From assembly GCA_964017145.1 (NCBI GenBank), contig OZ024843.1:3242443-3306442 (forward strand): a stretch of DNA of 64,000 nucleotides, given 5' to 3'. Source of the stretch: Agrocybe praecox (taxonomy: Eukaryota > Basidiomycota > Agaricomycetes > Agaricales > Agrocybaceae). The translations under genes were made by a program, and so were the position numbers. A model generated the notes under the pieces. That model saw only the letters and a list, made by a program, of their open reading frames with translations, was not told the origin of the DNA and searched no databases. Shown one piece after another: positions 56,374-64,000 of the stretch (position 1 is its first letter; every line of letters begins with the position of its first letter).

Positions 56374-58731
56374 CTTCAAACCAGAGAACCAAGGCACGTT
56401 CAAATTCGCAGAAGGCTTTGGATCTGGAATCTTGGTTCCTATAATGGCATCCACAGATATGTACTTCTCATGTTGACCCGCATCGAACTGGAAATCGTCG
56501 AATTTTAGCGTGTACTGTGGCGGTTGTGTACCGTTGGGAGGACCGGTGATGACTAGCATGACATGAACCGTTAGAGGGCCTTTTAGACTAACGGTATAAC
56601 CGTTGAGGTATTTCCACGTCCAAACAGCAGAGACGCATTCCACTATCGTATGTCCGGGTAATCCAGGTTGAAAGTGTCGTTCTCGTACGCCGTCGAGCGA
56701 GAGTGACATAGACTTCACTCCAGACTGAGTGGTAACAAGGAAGAATCGAGGTAAAATCGGTACACCGATTTCTTGGGTCACTGATTATGAGAACGTGAGC
56801 ACGTAAAAGGAACATATATAGCAACATACCGAAAGGTTTTGCCTCAGTCCGTTGGCTATCCCTCCACAAAGTCAATTTCATCACTGCTTTAGGAGTAAAG
56901 TATTCCTTGATTAAATCATTCCACCATGAAAATTGGGATTTCTGGAGTAAGTGGTCAGTACATGGAAACGAAGACACAAGACAATTGCTACTTACAGTCT
57001 TGGTCTCGCTCGCTAAAACGCCACTAAATTGAAGTACTCTTAGAAGCCCCTGTCCTAATGAAGGACCGCCACTGTAGAGTTGAAAACTTAGTAGGATGAT
57101 ATTTAATCGTCAAAGTCTGCTCACGGATTCCCGGGCAGTGGTGGCCGTTGGATAGGCGCTACCACTGATGGGGCATCAATTGCTCCTTGGGTAGATGGAT
57201 GCACTGAAGATGGCGGTGGGACGCTTCCCGGTCCTAGTTGTTGTGGTTGTGGTGGTCTTGGTGCGATGGGCATCATCGTCGACCCTGGTGGTCCTTGGGT
57301 TTGTTGTGATGGAGGAAGCCGGCCAGTGGCTGTAAGCGGGAGGTTAGACAGATTGGACGCGGGCAATTGCATGTGTGGAGCTCTTGGTGTCGTCCTCGTG
57401 GCCGTCTGAGATGGCGGTCGACCTGGTATTTGTTGCGGCTGCGACTGTGGCCGTTGAGGACGGGGCATATTCATCTGATTCTGATCGGACTGAGAAGGGG
57501 ATTGATGTCGAGATTGCTGTTGGGACTGTTGCAGAGCTTGATGTTGTTGTTGTGGAGTCGGGGGTTGGTGAGGATTACCAGTGTGGGATGGCGGACGTGG
57601 AGGAATATTTGGTGGAGGAGGCATACCAAAATTAGAAGGATAGCTCTCCATGGAAGTGTTGCCGTTCATCCCTTCGTACGCTTGGGAGGGAGATGACATG
57701 AAAGGTTGGCGATTTGCCGTACCAACTGGCGGGTGAATCATATTTGGAGGAGAGGGTTGGGTGATGTCCATCTGCATAGGGGATGTAGAAGGGACAAAAG
57801 GAGGGTACCCTGACTGGGTCGGATTGGGCGTCACTCGGGGTGTGCCGCTTGGGAATTGGGATCCTGAGTATGCGAATGGCATATTGGAGTTGTCTGGAGT
57901 TGTTCGGTGACGATTCACATTCATGGGGTTGTTGGAGGGACCTGGGATGCCCATAGGCATGCCAGGGGTATGATTTTGTGTGGGGCGGGGGGAAGAAGCT
58001 AGTTGTTGTGGTTGAAGATGTTGAGGGGGTATATGTGCACCGTTGGGGAAAGGGTTTTGATGATGGGGTGGTTGGAGCCCGCTGGGATGAGGCATCGAGC
58101 CGACGGGAGATAAGCTGTCCATCACTTGACTGGAAGGCGTCCGTGCCATTGGAGGCGGCAAACCTTGAGGGTTTGGGACCTGGGCTCGCATCTGTACCAT
58201 TTGGTTGTGTTGGTGCATCATCATCCGCTGATTTACGACCTGTTGACTTGGATGTTGGCCTGGTCGCAACTGCCCTTGAATATTGCCCTGTGGGTTCATG
58301 TTCATCGGCATACCCATTTCCATTGAGGCAGGCATACCACCCATAGAATTGATTGGTTGTTGTGATGAAACTCGACGAGGGTTATTTGGACCAGGTATTG
58401 GAAACTGCATGCCCTGCAACTGGGCCTGCAATTGCGCCGCCGTGGTTGGGCCCGAGGAGAGCTGAGGACCATTCGTACCCTGCCTAAACATCTGACCTGG
58501 TCGTTGCTGAGATTGTGGTGGAAGATAACGCCCAGCTGGCGGAGGACCGCCACTGAGCATACCCATCGGAGGATTTGGGTTCATGGGTTGAGGCCCACCG
58601 ATTCCCTGAGCCTGTGACAAATGGGCAGGGTTCTGCATAAAGGGTGTATTTCCTATGGAAAGCATATTGTTGGATGGTGGTTGGGGGATACCACTTTGCG
58701 GAATCATTCCCTGTCGAACAGGACCGTTCAT
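55533..58731 (-). CDS. LIM-domain-binding family transcriptional co-regulator (LDB/PtaB/Adn2-like)
   Basis: The first exon (57125-58731) encodes a Pro/Gln/Met-rich low-complexity N-terminus of about 535 residues. The LIM_bind domain follows: LGQGLLRVLQFSGVL, KSQFSWWNDLIKEYFTPKAVMKLTLWRDSQ, IGVPILPRFFLVTTQSGVKSMSLSLDGV, GHTIVECVSAVWTWKYLNGYTVSLKGPLTVH, then a polyGln run at 56331-56375 and MRCLELAESVSAMTDLI. The C-terminus is Ser/Thr/Pro-rich and ends with a basic patch (KRAPRKRVRAG) that could be an NLS. Family members in filamentous fungi (PtaB, Adn2, Ldb1 relatives) pair with Som1/Flo8-type proteins in adhesion and development (family knowledge). A non-coding first exon or upstream start is possible. 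Confidence 0.85.
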
Positions 58732-59004
58732 CTGCTGAAAATTTGGAGGAAAAGTTCAGAGAGAAGAGCCTCGTAGATGCGGTGGCGACAGGACAAGCAT
58801 GAACGATGTAGTAGTTACAAGTATTCACCGAGGAAACGAAGTCCTTAATGGTGAATGAGGGAAGAAATAGAATAGAATGAGCAAAGGCGGAAGCCAAAGA
58901 GAATTCAACTTGAACGCTGTGAAGTCAACGCAGCTCTCCCACACGTGGCTTCGCTCGCCCACCCACCTCAAACGGGAACTGTCATCTTTTTTTCCATCAT
59001 CACC
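58732..59004. promoter_or_regulatory. 273-bp divergent promoter, LDB/IMP3
   Basis: Intergenic region between start codons. 'ccacctcaaacggg' lies close to IMP3. No TATA box was recognised. Confidence 0.4.
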
Positions 59005-59814
59005 ATGGTCCGAAAACTCAAGTACCACGAACAAAAACTCTTAAAAAAAGTTGATTTCCTCAACGTATGTCCTTTCTCATGTCTTTATTGCCTCATCCTT
59101 GACCTCTCGCCAGTGGAAACAAGATGCAAACCTACGAGAAATCAAAGTCATGCGTCGCTATCACATTCAAGACCGCGAAGATTACCACAAGTTGGATCCT
59201 TATTGTCTTTTCTTACTTTTTATTCCAATCCAGTTCACAGGTATAACAAGTTATGTGGTTCCCTGCGTTCTATGGCGCACAGAATATCCCTTCTTCCAGC
59301 CCAAGACCCGTTCCGCAGTCGGATGGAAGGCCAAATACTGTCAAAACTATACGATATGGGCGTCCTAAATACTTCGGCAAAACTCAGTGATATCGAGAAC
59401 AAGCTAACCGTTTCTGCCTTTTGCAGACGGCGGTTAGCTGTGTTTATGTGCATGTCTAAAATGGCAGAGACAGTCAGCGCAGTGCGTCGCTCCTCTTCCT
59501 TCATCATCCTCCATTTCTGACATTTTCCTGCAGGCTGTCAAGTTTATTGAACAAGGTCATGTTCGCGTAGGCCCTGATACTATCACAGATCCTGCATATC
59601 TTGTTACAAGGTAAATGTTCCCTGTGCTTTACCGAGCTGTATTTTCTGACAGGTCCTTGCTAGACACATGGAAGATTATGTTACATGGGTGGACACCTCG
59701 AAACTGAAGAGGACTATCATGCAATATAACGACGAAGTAAGTCTCCCCTTTCCCTTGCACACGCACTCCTCTTATTATCTTTTCCTCCAGCTTGACGATT
59801 TTGATCTTTTGTAA
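59005..59814 (+). CDS. IMP3: U3 snoRNP protein Imp3
   Basis: Component of the small-subunit processome that helps U3 snoRNA pair with pre-rRNA. Six exons (59005-59064, 59114-59190, 59241-59481, 59534-59610, 59664-59736, 59791-59814) join to exactly 183 residues, the usual Imp3 length. The start [20 protein letters not shown] is diagnostic. Then come [40 protein letters not shown], an S4 RNA-binding domain ([46 protein letters not shown]), and the end [27 protein letters not shown]. Confidence 0.96.
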
Positions 59815-60337
59815 CCGGATGGCATTCCCAGCCTTTGTAACCTTAGCAAAAAGTAACTTATTGCACTATGTACGACCACATAATTTCATATTTCACTTGT
59901 AATCCGGGCTCTGATGTAATCCTATGCCATGCAACTGTCAAGTGCTCGAACCTCGGAGCTCGAAGTCTCTTTCATTCTAAAGTGTTGTTCTCACGTGGCT
60001 GCTCCTTCTGCATCGCGTGATCAGAGTCGCGCTCTAGAGTTCAAACACAGAAGTCTGTTCTCCGCCCGAAAACCGTTTTAAACGCAGCAGAGGCACATAC
60101 GGAACCAGATGTAATATAACAACCTCATTCACCGCCCATTAATCATCGTGAGAAATCATCCCGTGTTCATTACACTTGAGAACGTTTCATCGATTTGGCC
60201 TTAGAAAAAAAAAATCTACTCCTAGTAATACGATCAACTCGGGACATCGATCTCTCCATAAAGACTATCAGTTCCGTTTGTGTTGTACACTATTTTCTAT
60301 TACTGACCCCTTCAAGTGCCTAGAGGCCACAGATGAA
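59815..60337. other. spacer IMP3/DUF6533 gene with diverged duplicate segment
   Basis: 59832-59950 resembles 62933-63110: shared TTTG.AA.CCTT, TAACTTATTGCACTA, CGACCA, CACTTGTAA and TGTCAAGTGCT in the same order. The spacer otherwise holds no gene. Confidence 0.45.
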
Positions 60338-61872
60338 ATGATTGTACCCTTATTTATGGAGGACGATGGAGCGCAGCCAATATACAGCCCTTATAGCTCT
60401 GTAGCTATCGCGTTTGGCGCGCAAGGCGTCAACCGGAACTCAGGTGCGTATTTTCTTAGTTGACTTATTCGTCATCAGCTCCATGCTCTTAAATTCTGTC
60501 GATCGCGTCCGAATACATACAGTGACTAATTTTTTGTAGTTGCTGCACTAACCTTTCTTGTCTGGGATATTCTGATAACTCTTGATGACGAAGTAAACCC
60601 TTGAATTTGTTTCTGTTGGTTTAATTGGAGCTTACAACCACCTGTAGATCCATTTCATGTGGCCGTGAGCTACCATTGGATAAATACCGCCTGGGACGTT
60701 CATAACAAAATTTCTTTATAGGCGTCGATGATCATACATGAAATGCTCGTATTTCTTTGTACGTTATACACCTGTGCTGGTCCAGATGTAAGTACCATTT
60801 GGATAGAAGAGACAGGACGCCGCTCGTACACTTGAGCTGAAAACCTTCCTTACAGCTCAACCCTCTTCGTAGGCACAGAGCTTACTCCCTCCTTCCATTT
60901 CACCAGTCAAGATTGCTACATTTGGCAAATATACCAAGGAGTGGTATCAGCCGTAGTTGTCGCAATAGTTGACATAATCCTGATTTTAAGAAGTGCGTCC
61001 TATTGTCAACCCAATCGAGTGTGTACTCACCCTACCCTACCTAGTATACGCCTTATATCACAACCACAGAGTGGTCAAATGCGTCGTCGGTTTCTTCTAT
61101 TTCTTGGAGCTAGTTGGGATGACTGTGGGATTAGTGCTGGCACTCCTTGGAATTGTATTTGACGACTTGTGCGTTATTATCAGTATACCGCCTGCATTGA
61201 TCATTTATGCGTAAGCCGTTCAAAACAATTGCCTGTTACCGAGCACTTCTAATCGCACGATGTAGAGCATCCGCCATTAGTTTCCAATGTGTTTTATTCG
61301 GCCTTACCCTTTGTAAATTCATTCAGGTAGCCCGCTCTGAGTGGGGAAAGGTTCCCGTGCTAGCGCTGCTAGTCCGAAGAAGGGACATGGGCGTTTGCCT
61401 TACTTTTTTGTGAGTGAAGATTCACTCTCCCTGCCAAACTGCCTGTTATACTTGTGTTATACTAACATTCCTCGATTTTTATTTCCCCACCTCACAGTTG
61501 TATACATTGGTAACATTATCTTGTATGTCACGTCTGCTGCCTTCTCTGGAGTTCTCTACGGGTGAGTGGGCGTGATGTTGTATCGAGGCTGTGTTTAAAG
61601 CAATAATCCTGATATAAATGCGATTATAGCTGGCTTATGACTTCCTTCTCTTTCTCGGTAGGCACGATATCAATCTTTGATATCTTATCTATATATGTGA
61701 ATCTACGACTAATCGGTGCAATTTTCTTGCACAGGGGTACCGTATTCTCCTCAACCTTAACAAGGCATCTTGGCATACAGGCGAATCAAGGCGTAGTTCC
61801 ACTCGAAGGGCTGTAACCCCCATCAGATTTTCCTCCCCCATTAATGGACTCTCGGAAATCTCAGAATTATGA
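60338..61872 (+). pseudogene. DUF6533 multi-pass membrane protein gene with in-frame TGA
   Basis: About nine exons encode the familiar basidiomycete DUF6533 pattern. NRNSVAALTFLVWDILITLDDE is joined by a small exon (IHFMWP) to RR*SYMKCSYFFVRYTPVLVQ. Then come FHFTSQDCYIWQIYQGVVSAVVV, YALYHNHRVVKCVVGFFYFLELVG, FQCVLFGLTLCKFIQVARSEWG, YIGNIILYVTSAAFSGVLY and a cytosolic tail GYRILLNLNK... that ends at 61872. The TGA at 60729-60731 stands where relatives have Trp (W-P-x-x-W-x-x-x-K), so one G-to-A change explains it. No alternative acceptor lies between 60721 and the conserved MKCSYFF, so splicing does not avoid it. The rest of the frame is intact, suggesting a recent loss, a sequencing error or read-through. 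Function of the family is unknown. Confidence 0.65.
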
Positions 61873-63267
61873 AATCTATCTGCTGTCAAGCGAACGACAA
61901 AGCCTTCGTCACACAGGATGTTTAGACGCTGGGGAGATGCGCAATCTGCCATTGGTTGAATGTTGAAACTTAACGTTGAAACTTGACTGTTGTATGTAGT
62001 AAATTGGATTGGATCCCATATCACTCTTTAGCTTTAATAAGTGCGCGTCGGAACATCTTTCTTTGTGTGGATTGCCGGTGACCTTTATATCTTTTTACGT
62101 ACAGGCCTAAATTATCGACTTGTACGTCTATTTTAAATCATCGGGTACTTCCGAACTTATACCAGTAGCAAGCGTAGGTGCGTAATGAACCTTTGGAACT
62201 TGAGTCAATATCCAAGTCCAAGGGTCACACTTCAACCTTTCGAATCACCGTCATGAAGCGGTGCCATATCATCCTTACGAGTTTCAAGTTGGTAGACATG
62301 GCGCATAATTACCATCAACTCCCCTTAGAGCGAAGTCTATTCCGTGGTCCTTAGGAATTAAGGAGACTGTCTTGTAAAAATGAAAATGAAAACAAAGATT
62401 ATAGGAAATTAGGAAACATGAACAAGGTGATGATGGTGTCAAACTGCTACCTAATACCGACAATTAATGTTCATGGGACCCGATGAGTACAGAATTCGTG
62501 GTTTTTTCTCAATAATATGCGGGCAATTTTTCCTTGAATGAGCGCTATTGAACTGACACTATGGGAAGGTGCAATCTCAAGAACTGCCATGGATTTAAAC
62601 GCTGGAGACGAATCATAGTCACCTCTGTTGTATACAAAATTCGCCGACATTATGAACGCAATCCTATCAAGGGGTTTTATGCTCGTATACGTAACACGAT
62701 CTCACCCCGACTACTACTATCATCATCATCTCCTCTCCTGGGAGGGTAGATACAGCTTTCCGCGCGCCTCCCAAATTATTGAAAGCTCTTTCAATGAAAA
62801 CCTGACTAGACTTTAAATAATTTTGTACTTGAAATTGTCCTGAACGTTATAGTTATATAATTCAATTGATGACTTGGAATCTTTTTGGGTATTTTTGGTC
62901 GGAAACTCATAGGCGCCCTATGATGATGTTCTTTGCAATCCTTGGCGGCAAGAATAACTTATTGCACTACATTCGACCAGCTACAACCAGGTAAGCTATG
63001 CTGCACTTGTAAGTATTGTATTTCGTTTTCAAATGACGATTCGACATGTGATGATGTGTGTGTAAATCACGCTGATTAGGAAATAACTGTTGTGTTGTCA
63101 AGTGCTTAGCGCAACTTGCAAGGCGTTCAGCACGCGTGCATATTTGCACTATACCCCCTTTTTCTCTATAACTACCTCTCGCTGAAGTTCCCTTTGCTCT
63201 CAGCAGCTCGACTCGCCCTGCGAGCGCCGCGTTGGCTTCGTGTTCGAGCAACTTCTGATCTTGCAAA
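61873..63267. other. 1.4-kb spacer before the kinesin gene
   Basis: AT-rich with no convincing gene. The 62-residue frame at 62561-62749 has basic composition but no motif. 62933-63110 is the second copy of the segment at 59832-59950. 63180-63267 is the presumed kinesin promoter. Confidence 0.45.
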
Positions 63268-64000
63268 ATGTCTGAAGGGGGCGATGGGAACATTAAGGTC
63301 GTCGTGCGGTGTAGACCGCTCAACTCTCGAGGTGCGTACTTGGTTTCAATCGACTGTAAATGATCTTATGCAACCGTTATGTAGAGCTGGCTCGCGGAGC
63401 AAAACCACTCATTCGAATGCAAGGGAACCAGACATTCATTGATCCACCGGAGGTGGGCTCCTCGCAGGATGCAAAGCGTGCAACGGAGAGAAAGACCATG
63501 GCATTCAGCTTTGACAAGAGTTACTGGTCGGCGGGACCGAGAGATGAACCTCGTTATTGCTCGCAGGAGACATTGTATAACGATCTCGGAAAGGAATTGC
63601 TGGATCACGGTTTCTCGGGGTTTAATGCATGTATTGTCGCTTGTAAGCACCTTTCAACTTTTCGAGAAGACTGAGTGTTCATTAAAACTGTGAAGATGGT
63701 CAAACGGGTACGTCATAAAGAATCTTTCCAAAGATGTGAACTGTTAACCTGGCCCACAGGTTCCGGTAAATCGTATAGGTAAGTCTTTGTAGTTTCAAAA
63801 CGCTATTCTACTCTACGAATCTGAATTCCATTGGATTGACAGTATGATGGGATGTATGTTGCTATTCTACTCCTCTATCCTGGTCTCTCAATTGATCCAA
63901 CCTCACTGTTAGATGGAGCCGACAAGGGCATCATTCCTCTAACGTGTGAGGAGTTATTCAAGCGCGTGGAGGACAAGAAAGCAAAGGACCCAAACATAAA
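63268..64000 (+). CDS. kinesin-3 family motor (Unc104/KIF1A-like), 5' part
   Basis: Microtubule motor for long-distance transport. The window holds the first six exons (63268-63331, 63385-63642, 63696-63707, 63760-63778, 63843-63853, 63913->64000), and the gene continues past the window. The protein starts MSEGGDGNIKVVVRCRPLNSRELARGAK, then FSFDKSYWSAGPRDEPRYCSQETLYNDLG, then the P-loop YGQTGSGKSYSMMG, then YGADKGIIPLTCEELFKRVEDK. MSEGGDGNIKVVVRCRPLNSRE and the YSMMGYG..KGIIP pattern point to kinesin-3 rather than kinesin-1. The P-loop is spread over three micro-exons of 12, 19 and 11 bases. Presence of the FHA and PH domains cannot be checked here. Confidence 0.9.

Noticed and set aside
62561..62749. 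62-residue basic open frame between the DUF6533 gene and the kinesin gene
   Set aside because: No motif, no splice partners, and composition like the AT-rich spacer.
1..64000. tRNA, rRNA, CRISPR arrays and bacterial-type operons
   Set aside because: No cloverleaf-like B box with A box, no rRNA blocks and no regularly spaced repeats with unique spacers were found.

Overview
The window looks like nuclear DNA of a mushroom-forming basidiomycete (Agaricomycetes). Almost every gene is cut by many short GT-AG introns of about 45-65 bases, several exons are tiny, genes sit close together on both strands, and one gene carries DUF6533, a domain I know mainly from basidiomycete multi-pass membrane proteins. 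No prokaryotic operon, tRNA, rRNA or CRISPR signal was seen. Gene models were built by eye from conserved protein families and splice signals. Where every exon was traced, the coding length was checked to be a multiple of three.

Layout. Bases 1-5450 are AT-rich and gene-poor. They hold two degenerate minisatellites that share the core AATCCCGA and three candidate non-autonomous DNA transposons, two of them hAT-like with 8-bp target-site duplications. From 5458 to 36294 there is a dense conserved block: rhomboid protease PCP1 (-), mitochondrial carrier HEM25 (+), branched-chain acyl-CoA dehydrogenase (-), CCT3 (-), a BIG1/V-ATPase S1-like ER protein (+), Mediator subunit MED13 (-), a DUF2433 phosphoesterase-like RNA-binding protein (+), DBR1 (-), SPT4 (+), ICP55 (-), a cytochrome b5-acyl-CoA dehydrogenase fusion (-), RAD16 (-) and an LYR-motif protein (+).

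From 36574 to 49161 lies an unusual array of four related genes, all on the minus strand. Three encode large glutamine-rich proteins with a modified WW domain (called WW-A, WW-B and WW-C here). One short glycine-rich gene (WW-E) has a canonical WW domain. All five WW domains in the array are split by two introns around a 12-base micro-exon. WW-B and WW-C lie in a tandem segmental duplication of about 3.1-3.3 kb. WW-C has acquired a second WW domain by exon duplication and carries a TAG that cuts off a still-open conserved tail.

From 49555 on: an HMG-box protein (-), a PNUTS-like PP1 regulator (+), a LIM-domain-binding (LDB/PtaB) transcription factor (-), IMP3 (+), a DUF6533 gene with an in-frame TGA (+), and the 5' end of a kinesin-3 motor gene (+) that runs off the window.

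How the genes relate. Seven head-to-head pairs share short intergenic promoters of 54-273 bases: PCP1/HEM25, CCT3/BIG1-like, MED13/DUF2433, DBR1/SPT4, RAD16/LYR, HMG/PNUTS and LDB/IMP3. Themes are mitochondrial function (PCP1, HEM25, ACAD, ICP55, LYR), nuclear gene expression (MED13, DBR1, SPT4, PNUTS, LDB, HMG, IMP3) and fatty or branched-chain acid oxidation (two acyl-CoA dehydrogenases).
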